Part shown: piece by piece, positions 41,549 through 53,395 of the stretch
Position numbering within the stretch: position 1 is the first letter of the stretch
How the letters are laid out: each line of letters starts with the position of its first letter
DNA from: Apis mellifera
Lineage: Eukaryota; Arthropoda; Insecta; Hymenoptera; Apidae
Length of the DNA stretch: 64,000 nt
Assembly: GCF_003254395.2 (NCBI RefSeq)
Contig: NC_037641.1
Location: 4,559,001 to 4,623,000 of the forward strand
Direction of reading: 5' to 3'
The notes under the pieces: model-generated
The model's database searches: none
Told to the model about the DNA's origin: nothing
The model's input: only the letters and a program-made list of their open reading frames with translations
Position numbers and translations under genes: made by a program

Positions 41549-44500
41549 GTGAGTGGTGTCTATTCTCGAAACGTCACAGTTCCGCGCTGAATTTAATACA
41601 CGCGCCGAAAGTTCGCCCACGTATTCGACGCACGTCCGAAAGAAGAAGAACACGAGAAGAGAGGCTACACGTCTCTTCGTAAGTATTCAAGAATTCAAAA
41701 ATTATCTGAGATAAGTGTCCCTATAGACGAGGATACCAAAGGATCGAGAATATAAAGGGGATCGAGAGATGAAATATCGCTTTAGTTAGGTTACATCTCT
41801 TGTCATTCGAAGATTTAGTCTGCTCACAAATATATGATTGTAAATATAATAATGATTTATTAATATATTTTTAATTTTTTTTTTTTAGTAGACTCTATAT
41901 ATATAGAGAATATAAAAGATGGTTCTTGGGGCTCGTTACTTATTAAATGGAATAAGGGATAAAAAATTAAATAAAAAATAATGGTGATATATGTACGAAA
42001 GAATAAGAGAATTATGCGTGCTAATAAATTGATGAATGTATTCAATATCAAAAGTATATTCTCCACTAAAGAATTTCATTATTCTAATTAGAGAATATAA
42101 ATGGATCATGGTTGTTCACGATTCGATTTTTTATTAAAATACTTTTTTAATTAAATTTCAATTCAATTTACAAAAGTTTATCAAGATATGCCGTATAAAC
42201 ATTTAATTATTTAATTATATATATAATCCTCGCGTTTGTCAGAAATATTCCTCAGCTCGATGTTCCCTTGTCGCTAAGAATCGAAATCTCGATAATTTCT
42301 TTCTCTCAATTGATTCTATATTTTAATTAATCCCGTACTTTTTTTATAGTATACACTCATTCCATGATATTATTATTATTATTATTATTAAATCGTTTAT
42401 TCATCGATGGAAGCGCTTCTGTCTTTTTTGCAAATCGCACGATTTCCACAGAAAATTGGACAAGGAAAATTGTCGAGGCGTGGAAATTTCGCTCAAGTTG
42501 GTAATAACGCTAATTCGCTAACTCCATTACTCGATAGCATTCGATTCCCAAGTTGGCAGGGATCTGCTAGACGTAATCCTCACTTAATCAATCGGGTTCG
42601 CGCGTATTACGCCGTTACCTGGTTCGCGCGTGGTTGACAGTTTGAGGAGGGGTGGCGACACGAAACTATGCTTTCGCACCTATCTATATAGTCAGAGGGG
42701 TGCATGAACCCTTTCCACCAACCGTTCCATCGCATCGACTCCTGATTTGCATTGCAAACTCTCTCTCGCTCTCTCGATGGAACGTGTCGTCGCGTCCTCC
42801 GCGTGTCTTTGTTGACGATAGTTAATCGAGTACGTGAATAGATGCATCTCGAATTCGAGGGAAGTAAAATTCTGATTTTTTCTTTTCCTTTCTTTTTTTT
42901 AACCGAATACGTTGTGCTCTGCGTTTTTTTTTTTTTTTTTGTTTTGCAATATTCGTTATTGCCGTCGCAATTTTTCTTTTAAATGAAATAATGTTGCAGG
43001 GTGTATACAGGGATGGTATCAGAAATTGGAAAATTATTTATGGACAGTTTTGCAAACTGAACGAAATATTGTCCGCGGAACAATGAAAAAATTGGTAACC
43101 AGATTGTTAAAATTAGTGAATGTATAAGAGTACAGGATGGACATATTGGAAAGTAAAGTAAAAAGAATTTTTTTTTTAATTTTTATCATTATTGCAATTT
43201 TATATTGAGTGATACATTTAAATTTTTATATTCAGTTTAAATGCATTTTACTGGTAAAACGCATTATTTAACAAAATAAAATTCAATAAAATTCATTAAA
43301 TTTCATAATTTTTAAGCAATTGTTACAATTAAGGTATCCACGTAATATTTACGTATGAAAGCGTGCGCAAATATTCGATGTTTGCTGAATCGCACGAAAT
43401 AAATCAAAAAAATTGGTAACGCTTCGTTTGCTTCAGAAATTTTGTAGTGATAAAAAGAAAAAAAATAAGATTAAAACTGTCGCCAAAAAAAATGTACACA
43501 TATATATATATATGTGTATTTTATACATATATATATATATAAAGTTGTGTATGCAACGTGTACCCAAGTTTGAACGAGGAGGAATTCCTGGACAACTTTT
43601 CCAATAAATCTACCGTCGGGAACGGGCTATTCGGTATTCTGCAAAGCTCAAGTCGAATGTGTACTTTCCCGCACGATGCATAATGGATGAATACGGTTTT
43701 CGCGGTATCCCATGGAACAATTAATATCGCGGTTTTCGATGAAATTAACGCGGGGATAATTTTCTTACTCGAGCAAAAATTTTCTTCCTTTTTCTTTTTT
43801 TTTTTTTCGTTTATTATCGTTTAATAAAGTTTAAGCAGTTTCGATTATAACACATTAAGTAATATTGATGATAAGACTGAAAGAAATATATTGTTCGAGA
43901 TAAAATAGATAGTAAAAACTGGAATATTTTCATAAGTATTTGAAAATAATATTTCGATTAATATTTAAGCAAGAAAATATGATGTATTTTATAATTTTTT
44001 TGATACTTTTCTTGATATTTTATTGCATCTATAATAAGATTATCTTAAAAAATTTAATATAATTTCAATAACGAGACTATATTATATCCTTTAATATTTC
44101 AAATACTTTAATGAATATGGAAATTTGATAGTTTGATCAAGATATAACGTAATAGTATTTTATGTAACAGGTATATAATATTTATCTAATATATCATTCA
44201 ATCCAATAACTCGGGAAAATTTGATTTGGAACGCGTAATTTAATACATTATTTATTCCAATAATCCGCGGAAGTGTGATCCAGATTAATGAATCGGGGTT
44301 TGAAAGTACGAGAGTAAAGAAAATCGAGAAACTTCATGAAACGTGGAAATTCGCGATAGAATTAATTCGAGCAAAGATAATTAACGGTTAAACGAAACTC
44401 GTTTTAAGGCTGCGTTCTCGCAAAGAAACCTCGAAGAGAAATTCCCTGCGGCAACCGCTACTTTTTTTCCTCTCCTCTCCTCTCAGCTGGGACACGACAG

Positions 44501-46989
44501 CTGGTACAAAGCGATTCGCTCTATATCATACCACGCCGTGTTATTAATTTTGTCAGATGATCATTAATAATTCTCACGTCGGGTTGGTGGGAAACTGCAA
44601 CTTAATCACCACGATTTTTCCATAAAAGCGCTACTCTGTGAATTTGATAACGAATAACCGATTCAACTTCTGCCATTCTCTTTTCCTCTATAATACTAGA
44701 TAGATGTGTATGCGTGCGTGTGTGTATAATTTACGCACACATCTATCTTCTTCTTTTTTTTTTATCAATGATGCTTTTTTTCCTAGAAGAATAAATTATA
44801 CGTGTATAAATGCATTCGTTGCAGAATTGCTCGATGAATGGGTGAATGATTGAACGTTCCATTTGAAATTCCTTGGATATTACAAGAGACTTATTTGCCA
44901 TCGTTTAAGTCGATCGAGATCAGTTCGAAGATCGATCGATCGATCGGAATTAAAATGATTAAATAAGACAGAACGCTGACAAATCATCGATTGGAAATTA
45001 AAAAGCTCTAACTCGATCATTGGCAATCATTCTCTTGAGATCAGAAAAGTCTGGTTTTCTAAAAGAACTATGAAAATGATAAAATTGATTTAAATAATCG
45101 TTTCTTGCTATCTTCTCATTTCATTTTGAATATATTATTAATATACATGTATCGAATCGCATACGAATTTATATTCACAGCATACAAATTCATATGGTTT
45201 TCAAAAGTTAAAAAAGATTGAAAAGATCCAAACTTCGCATAAAGTTTGAAAGAATATTTCAAACTTCGCGTGATAAATATTATTCAAATTGTCTGAGATT
45301 AATTCTTGAGTTCAAGTAACTTCATAATTTGAATTTTAAAGTTAGTGGATGAGCAGCAAAGTATATATAACGATAAAGATTAACAATGAATATTCGAATA
45401 AAAATTAAGAAATTAAATTTTGAATTTGAAATTTCAATATAAAATTAAGTATATCACAATTTTTTTAGTGATACGCATCAATCACAAATCTGGCAATATA
45501 CACATACTTTATATAATCGAAAAAAATAATTCCAAATGATCCCTTCACTTTAGTCGTGAAACTTATCTCGAGGCAAATATAGATACATAAGTTAAAACGT
45601 GTATTGATATCGATTCTAGCGATGGGTTTAAGCGAATGACACCATCAGAATACCATTATAACATTCCAAGCCATTGATTCAAATCCATCACTTGGATTGG
45701 ATCATGACATATTTAGATCATCGAAATAAAATAATCCTTGAAACGACCGATCGTCGATCAAATGCAAAAAAATGGACAAATCCACGAATGTATAGTCGTG
45801 GAAGTTGAACTGTTTCTTTCACCCTTATCGGTCGTGACTGCATACACCGTTTCCAAGTAGTCGTAGCCAGAAATAAATCTGCCTAGCTACCGTGGCGCGC
45901 CCCGCGCCACAGTGAGTGCTTTTCCAGACGCTGAAAAAGCAGTCAGATAACGTATACCAACTTCGTGTGTATGCATACAACGTTTTGCCTCCTTTCCAAA
46001 AACGTTTCTCGAATCTTTCGCCCTTCTGGCGAATCCTCGTTCGTGCGATTCTTCGTTTTCGTGAAACATGGGACGCCAATTGAGAAGATTTCTCGATGAA
46101 ATCATTCGATGGACGATGTTCGAGATCCTTTTGAAAATTTTTCGAGGAAATTACGAGAATGAGAAATAAAGAGAAATAATAATTATAATTATAAATTAAA
46201 AGTAGAATTGATACAATGAAAATATTTTAAGGGGGAAAAATAAAGAAGAAAAAGAAATTCTTGCACAAGTTGTTGCATAAGATTCTTTCCTTAAGAGAAA
46301 TATCCTGTTTATAGAGAATATAATAAGTAATATGTACACCATAAAAATGATTTTTAATATAGCTTTAGAGTTGAAAAGATTTCTCGATAAATTCAAGAAT
46401 CATCATGGATCGACAATGTTGAAGATTCTTTGAATGTTTCCAAGGACATCGATGGACGTTAACCTTCTGAAATAGATAAAAAAGCAGTAGTATAAGATTT
46501 TTTTTTCTTTTTTCGTAGAGATTGAATATCGATTATCCCATATAGAGGTGATTTTAACGTAGCTGTAGAATTACGTTTTTTACATCCGATTAGATTATCC
46601 CTTGCTTCCTTGAATCCTGCACCAATTGCACGTTACTTTACAATTACACTGGCACCATCACTGCTTCCAACACAAGAATTAGACATAGGATTAGATTAGA
46701 TATAGGAATATCAATGATCGTGGAGAAAGGTAGGAGAATGCATACGACCATACGCAATCACAGAATCTCGAATCATAGATTCCATCACACATTCATCGAA
46801 TACGAGTTGGATATTTTGATCTATGTCTTTCACGATCTTTTATTTTTTAAATATTTTAAATTGTAACACTCTTCTCTCGAAACGCATGGATCAATGTTCC
46901 AATCGTAATATTCACATCACATAACTTTCCTTTTTACAAATAAATTTCCTTTATTTCCAGTGAGTAATCAATTTCGTCTCTATTCGCAG
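41549..46989 (+). other. Intron, 5.4 kb
   Basis: This GT-AG intron (gtgagt to tattcgcag) is AT-rich, with an island of higher GC at about 42240-42860 and another at 45800-46110. It has a (TA)n tract at 43499-43545 and a 16-bp palindrome (ctctatatatatagag) near 41894. The best short frames (42407-42637 +, 45825-46105 -) resemble nothing known. Confidence 0.8.
43499..43545 (+). repeat. (TA)n microsatellite, interrupted
   Basis: Two TA tracts are separated by gtgtattttatac. Confidence 0.9.
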
Positions 46990-47094
46990 AAAGCAGATTT
47001 GGCTGTTGGCTCGATGACCATTAATTACGCCCGTGAAAGCGTGATCGACTTCACAAAACCGTTCATGAATCTTGGCATCTCGATACTTTTCAAG
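46990..47094 (+). CDS. Kainate-type glutamate receptor, exon 8 in the window (end of S1)
   Basis: This is a 35-codon exon, phase 0 to phase 0: KADLAVGSMTINYARESVID then FTKPFMNLGISILFK. It carries the core glutamate contacts of S1. The Arg of YARE matches the invariant R485 of GluA2 that binds the ligand carboxylate. The family's P-L-T/A triplet is Ser-Met-Thr here, close to the V-G-S-L-T-I-N of GluN2 subunits. The E, D and K of RESVIDFTK match the residues that in GluK2 (E524, D528, K531) form the sodium and chloride sites at the dimer interface. Both alternative S1 exons splice into this exon in the same frame. Confidence 0.96.
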
Positions 47095-47502
47095 GTAAGA
47101 TTCTTTTCTATTCTTCGTTCAAAATGATATTATTACACGATATTTTATTTTCTCGATTTGGTTGATTGAAATTATTATTCTTTTTATTCATACTTATTAC
47201 TCGCTGATGATATATTATACGTTTAATATGATTTTAATGTAAAATGAATAATTTATATAATGATATATAGTAAAGTTTAACAATTTAAAAAGAGAAAAAT
47301 TATTATAAAAAGAATTACTATTTTAATGGAGAATTTATAAGCGAGCTGAAGTTGTGCGATTATTGATTGACGAATGCAAAAGTTTGAATCGTGATAATCA
47401 AGTGTCGTAGAATAAAGTATATTAAAGAGAAATCAATTATAACTATATATACTAATATAACAATATATATACATACAATTCATTAAATATTAACAAAATA
47501 TA

Positions 47503-47504
<2 letters not shown>

Positions 47505-47556
<52 letters not shown>

Positions 47557-47584
47557 CATAAAATTTATATATATATATATATAT
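47505..47584 (+). repeat. (TA)n microsatellite
   Basis: This is a TA run of about 50 bp, then cataaaatt, then about 20 bp more. Confidence 0.95.
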
Positions 47585-48600
47585 AACACAAAAAAGAAAG
47601 TGCCCAATTCTGTTAAATAGTCGTCATGAAATTCTGCTGTGTCATAGTAAAAAACGTACTATAAAAAATAGGAACACTCGTACTTTAGAAATGGGAACAA
47701 ATAACAGGTAAATTTACGGGAACATTTTATTGCTCTATCGGTTGCAATATAACAATTCGAAAGTTATGATCGTGTTACAAGATCTAGAACAGACATGTAT
47801 AATATTTTTTCGTTTAACAAGAATTTCAAAACAATAAATCTATTGTTATTTTCGTATTACGTACATTATCAGTTTAGTAAAAAAAAATTATAATATAAAA
47901 TTATAATTATAATTATAATATTATAATATATATATATAAATGTTGAATAAAATTTAATTTTATATAAACATCTACAAATATTAAATATAAATCAATCCAC
48001 AATAATTAATTATGGAATAACTAACGTACATTTATAAGCAGTATAGATTAACTATACCGCATGGAATGAATAGATAAGTCAATCATATAACTAGAAAACT
48101 CAACAATATGGCTGTATTTCTAAATCTTTTAAAATTAAAAGAAATTATCAGTACAATATTATAAAAATATGACGGCTTACATTATAAAAGATAAGTTTGT
48201 AAAAAGAAAATATCTTTAAAATTAAAATTAAGAAAATTGATGAGAAGACCATAAATTCAAGGCTCACAAAATTAACAATCATAAAATGTAAGTATGCAAA
48301 AATAATAAATAGCAAATAATTCACACGTAAGTACATAAAATTGTATAAAAATGTATATTTGAAAATCAAAATATTAGAAAAATTTCGCATGCTATTTAAT
48401 ATCAAACTATATTCCTTTAATAAAAAATAAAAATTTTGATAACTATTATTTCTAATTGAAACTACGATTTTGAATTACGAGAATATAATCTTCGAAAAGC
48501 ATAAATGATGCGAAATTTTTCTCATATTTAATATATTTATTTTCTTTAATCGTTTACTCTTTTACATATTGTCAAAAATTACTTATATTCTTAATTTTAG

Positions 48601-48772
48601 GTAAAGAGAACAAACACATTCTCCCAAAATATTACTTTTCAAAGACAAAAGTTTATCAAAGGTAAGTATAAATCGAAAGTAAGTATTTTATTTATCATAA
48701 ATAATTAGAATTAAGTAAAATGCAAAAAAAAAAGAAACATTACAGATATTACCAACAAATCAATACATAGAG
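48601..48772 (+). other. Two possible cryptic or poison exons
   Basis: A 61-nt segment (48601-48661) sits between acceptor cttaattttag and a perfect donor gtaagt. A 27-nt segment (48746-48772) sits between aaacattacag and another perfect donor. The first stays open in the phase left by the exon ending at 47094. Together they add 88 nt and shift the frame of the pore exon into a stop near 58082, so inclusion would truncate the receptor before the pore. There is no homology support; only the splice signals suggest it. Confidence 0.2.
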
Positions 48773-48811
48773 GTAAGTATAAAAGGTAAGTATAAAAGGT
48801 AAGTATAAAAG
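48773..48811 (+). repeat. Three tandem 13-bp repeats, each a consensus 5' splice site
   Basis: The unit gtaagtataaaag occurs three times in a row, starting at 48773, 48786 and 48799. Each is preceded by ag or aag, giving AG|GTAAGT. A single similar site is at 48662. They stand about 1.7 kb downstream of a real donor. Confidence 0.85.
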
Positions 48812-48856
48812 AATAATACTATTCCCCTAATAGAAAATCATATATGCAGAAATTTT

Positions 48857-50545
48857 TGGTTAAAAGTTTTGGCTTAAAATTTCCACTTTTGATTAGGAGA
48901 ATATGAGTAGTAAAGAGGTGGCACGTTTAATTTTTCGACAGAGGCACACTCTTAAAAGTTTTGGCTAAAATTTCCACTTTTGATTAGGAGAATATGAGTA
49001 GTAAAGAGGTGGCACGTTTAATTTTTCGACAGAGGCACACTCTTAAAAGTTTTGGCTAAAATTTCCACTTTTGATTAGGAGAATATGAGTAGTAAAGAGG
49101 TGGCACGTTTAATTTTTCGACAGAGGCAATTCTTAAAAGTTTTGGCTAAAGTTACCACTTTTGATTAGGAGAATATGAGTAGTAAAGAGGTGGCACGTTT
49201 AATTTTTCGACAGAGGGACACTCTTAAAAGTTTTGGCTAAAATTTCCACTTTTGATTAGGAGAATATGAGTAGTAAAGAGGTGGCACGTTTAATTTTTCG
49301 ACAGAGGCAATTTCTTAAAAGTTTTGGCTTAAAGTTACCACTTTTGATTAGGAGAATATGAGTAGTAAAGAGGTGGCACGTTTAATTTTTCGACAGAGGC
49401 ACACTCTTAAAAGTTTTGGCTTAAAGTTACCACTTTTGATTAGGAGAATATGAGTAGTAAAGAGGTGGCACGTTTAATTTTTCGACAGAGGACACTCTTA
49501 AAAGTTTTGGCTAAAATTTCCACTTTTGATTAGGAGAATATGAGTAGTAAAGAGGTGGCACGTTTAATTTTTCGACAGAGGCAATTTCTTAAAAGTTTTG
49601 GCTTAAAGTTACCACTTTTGATTAGGAGAATATGAGTAGTAAAGAGGTGGCACGTTTAATTTTTCGACAGAGGACACTCTTAAAAGTTTTGGCTAAAATT
49701 TCCACTTTTGATTAGGAGAATATGAGTAGTAAAGAGGTGGCACGTTTAATTTTTCGACAGAGGCACACTCTTAAAAGTTTTGGCTAAAATTTCACTTTTG
49801 ATTAGGAGAATATGAGTAGTAAAGAGGTGGCACGTTTGATTTTTCGACAGAGGCACACTCTTAAAAGTTTTGGCTAAAATTTCCACTTTTGATTAGGAGA
49901 ATATGAGTAGTAAAGAGGTGGCACGTTTAATTTTTCGACAGAGGGACACTCTTAAAAGTTTTGGCTAAAATTTTCACTTTTGATTAGGAGAATATGAATA
50001 GTAAAGAGGTGGCACGTTTAATTTTTCGACAGAGGCAATTTCTTAAAAGTTTTGGGTTAAAGTTACCACTTTTGATTAGGAGAATATGAGTAGTAAAGAG
50101 GTGGCACGTTTAATTTTTCGACAGAGGTACACTCTTAAAAGTTTTGGCTAAAATTTCCACTTTTGATTAGGAGAATATGAGTAGTAAAGAGGTGGCACGT
50201 TTAATTTTTCGACAAGGCAATTTCTTAAAAGTTTTGGCTTAAAGTTACCACTTTTGATTAGGAGAATATGAGTAGTAAAGAGGTGGCACGTTTAATTTTT
50301 CGACAGAGGTACACTCTTAAAAGTTTTGGCTAAAATTTCCACTTTTGATTAGGAGAATATGAGTAGTAAAGAGATGGCACATTTAATTTTTCGACAGAGG
50401 CACACTTTTAAAAGTTTTGGCTAAAATTTCCACTTTTGATTAGGAGAATATGAGTAGTAAAGAGGTGGCACGTTTAATTTTTCGACAGAGGCAATTTCTT
50501 AAAACTTTTTGCTTAAAATTTCCACTTTTGATTAGGAGAATGAGT
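48857..50545 (+). repeat. Forward tandem array, about 19 units of 90-92 bp
   Basis: Each unit contains ttttggct, then ccacttttgattaggaga, then atatgagtagtaaagagg, then tggcacgtttaatttttcga, then cagagg. The gattagg phrase recurs at 48891, 48982, 49073, 49163, 49254, 49346, 49438, 49528, 49620, 49710, 49800, 49891, 49982, 50074, 50165, 50256, 50347, 50438 and 50530. Two subtypes exist: caatttc units usually carry cttaaagttacc, and acactc units usually carry ctaaaatttcc. They partly alternate, a beginning of higher-order structure. Units are nearly identical, which implies recent amplification or homogenisation. Confidence 0.98.
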
Positions 50546-51660
50546 AATTGAACTGTAACATATACATAAATATATTTGTTTTAATGTTTTTTATATAAGT
50601 TTTAGTATTTTTATATTTAGTTATTTTAGGTATTTTAGTTAACTGTTAATTTTTTACAGATATTGCCCTTTTTTTTCTTTTATCTTCTTCTTTATAGCAG
50701 CATATTTATCTTTTGCATACAATGATATTATTCGTTTTGTCTTATGAAATTTGTTTTCTCATGAAGTGGTTACTTCATCTGTGCTGGTATATTGAAATGT
50801 AATCTGTATGAATCTTTTATTATCTTTTATTTATTCTTTTTTAATCTTTTTCATACTTTATCGTTATTTTTTTAAATCTTAATGTCTGATTTATGTCGCT
50901 ATTTAGTCAGAAATCCTGGAAAGAAGTTTATAAATTAAATTTTTTAAAAATAATTATTTTCTTTGTCACATATTATGCTTTCATAGAAAATTACTTGAAA
51001 ACTATTAATTAAATCATTCGTAATAATTAATAAAATTTAATATTAATATGCTATTTAGTCAAGTAAAAAGCGTATATATAAAAAAAAAATATTTCTATTG
51101 AAAATATATTCAAATGACAGATTAAATGACAAAAATTTATAAAATACTTATATATAAATATTTTAAAGAATTTATGAACTTTTTAAAATTTATATTTTAA
51201 CAACCTGCTATTATTATATTTTGTTATCTATTCCAATTCATAAATAGTAAAAGAGTTTTGTTTCTGTCTTATTCCATTCGATTAAATATTCCGAACAAAA
51301 TATATGCAAATATAAATGTGCTCTTGACCAATGGATTTCATCCAGATTAAAGCCAATCTTATTACGCCTTTTAATTTTACTGGCAACATAAAACAAGAAT
51401 GTCGTCATTGGAACAAACGAAATATATTTAGTTTCAATAAAATATATTTTCCATCACTTTCTTCATTTACTAATACTACGTTGGTTTGTAAATACATATT
51501 ACAATTCATATAATTAAATAAAATATATAAATTCAGTGAAATCTAAACGAATTTCTTATATTATAACAATATACATTAACATAAATAAATAATTGTTAAT
51601 CAAACAATTATTGCAATTCCATCAAACGAGAAATAAACGATAATTATTTTTTAGTGATGC
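50546..51660 (+). other. AT-rich spacer between the inverted arrays
   Basis: About 1.1 kb of very AT-rich sequence separates the two arrays. It has no recognisable coding content and would form the loop if the arrays pair. The longest forward frame (51331-51513) is unconvincing. Confidence 0.8.
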
Positions 51661-53205
51661 GTGAAAAATTGTAATCTGCCACATCCTTGATATTCATATT
51701 CTCCTAATCAAAAGTGAAAATTTTAAGCCAGAAGAAACTGACTCTGTCGAAAAATTATGCTTGCCACCTCCTTGGTACTCATATTCTCCTAATCAAAAGT
51801 GGAAATTTTAAGCCAAAACTTTTAAGAAATTGACTCTGTCGAGAAATTAAACGTGCCACCTCTTTACTACTCATATTCTCCTAATCAAAAGTGGAAATTT
51901 TAAGCCAAAACTTTTAAGAAACTGACTCTGTCGAAAAATTAAACGTGCCACCTCTTTACTACTCATATTCTCCTAATGAAAAGTGGAAATTTTAAGCCAA
52001 AACTTTTAAGAAACTGAATCTGTCAAAAAATTAAACGTGCCACCTCTTTACTAGTCATATTCTCCTAATCAAATGTGGAAATTTTAAGCCAAAACTTTTA
52101 AGAAACTGACTCTGTCGAAAAATTAAACGTGCCACCTCCTTGGTACTCATATTCTCCTAATCAAAAGTGGAAAATTTAAACCAAAATATTTAAGAAATTG
52201 CCTGTGCCGAAAAATTAAACGTGCCACCTCTTTACAACTCATATTCTCCTAATCAAAAGTGGAAATTTTAGCCAAAAAATTTAAGAAATTGCCTGTGTCG
52301 AAAAATTAAACGTGCCACCTCTTTACTACTCATATTCTCCTAATCAAAAGTGGTAATTTTAAGCCAAAACTTTTAAGAAACTGACTCTGTCGAAAAATTA
52401 AACGTGCCACCTCTTTGTTACTCATATTCTCCTAATCAAAAGTGGAAATTTTAAGCCAAATCTTTTAAGAGTGTGCCTTTGTCGAAAAATTAAACGTGCC
52501 ACCTCTTTACTACTCATATTCTCCTAATCAAAAGTGGTATCTTTAAGCCAAAACTTTTAAGAAATTGCCTCTGTCGAAAAATTAAACGTGCCACCTCTTT
52601 ACTACTCATATTCTCCTAATCAAAAGTGGAAATTTTAAGCCAAAACTTTTAAGAAATTGCCTCTGTCGAAGAATTAAACGTACCACCTCTTTACAACTCA
52701 TATTCTCCTAATCAAAAGTGCTAATTTTAAGCCAAAACTTTTAAGAATGTGCCTCTGTCGAAAAATTAAACGTGCCACCTCTTTACTACTCATATTCTCC
52801 TAATCAAAAGTGGTAATTTTAAGCCAAAACTTTTAAGAGTGTGCCTCTGTCGAAAAATTAAACGTGCCACCTCTTTACTACTCATATTCTCCTAATCAAA
52901 AGTGGAAAATTAAACCAAAACTTTTAAGAATGTGCCTCTGTCGAAAAATTAAACGTGCTACCTCTTTACTACTCATATTCTCCTAATCAAAAGTGGAAAT
53001 TTTAAGCCAGAACTTTTAAGAAACTGACTCTGTCGAAGAATTAAACGTGCTACCTCTTTACTACTCATATTCTCCTAATCAAAAGTGAAAATTTTAAACC
53101 AAAACTTTAAAGAAACTGATTTTGTCGAAAAATTAAGCGTGCCACCTCCTTGCTACTCGTATTTTCCTAATTAAAAATCAATTTAGCCAAAACCTTTTGG
53201 ATTTA
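51661..53205 (-). repeat. Inverted tandem array, about 17 units of ~91 bp
   Basis: This is the same unit family as 48857-50545 but reverse-complemented. The diagnostic phrases are cgaaaaattaaacgtgccac, ctctttactactcatattct and cctaatcaaaagtgg. The first and last units are eroded. Two further badly decayed units can be traced to about 53390 (attcttttaatataaaatc). Units differ from each other more than those in the forward array, so this arm looks older or less homogenised. Confidence 0.97.
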
Positions 53206-53395
53206 AAATTTCTTAGAAATGGCACCTTTTTTCCATTTTTATTCTTTTAATATAAAATCGAAATGTTAACTAAATCTTTAAAATTTAAAATTTCTTGAAA
53301 AATTTATATATCTTCCTATCATATTATATTCTTTTAATACAAAATCAATATTTTTAGTAGTTCTTTGACTAAATTTTATAATATACAAATTTGTA
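53206..53395 (-). repeat. Decayed edge units of the inverted array
   Basis: ggcacctttttt followed by attcttttaatataaaatc, and again attcttttaatacaaaatc, echo the unit at about the right spacing but with many changes. This is expected of satellite edges. Confidence 0.5.

Noticed and set aside
41045..41653. 202-residue antisense open frame, the longest in the window
   Set aside because: It is the reverse-strand shadow of exon B and its purine-rich upstream block; composition is low complexity and no family is recognised.
48857..53205. Regular repeats resembling a CRISPR array
   Set aside because: The host is a eukaryote, the whole ~91-bp unit is repeated without unique spacers, and the array lies in an intron. 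It is satellite-like.
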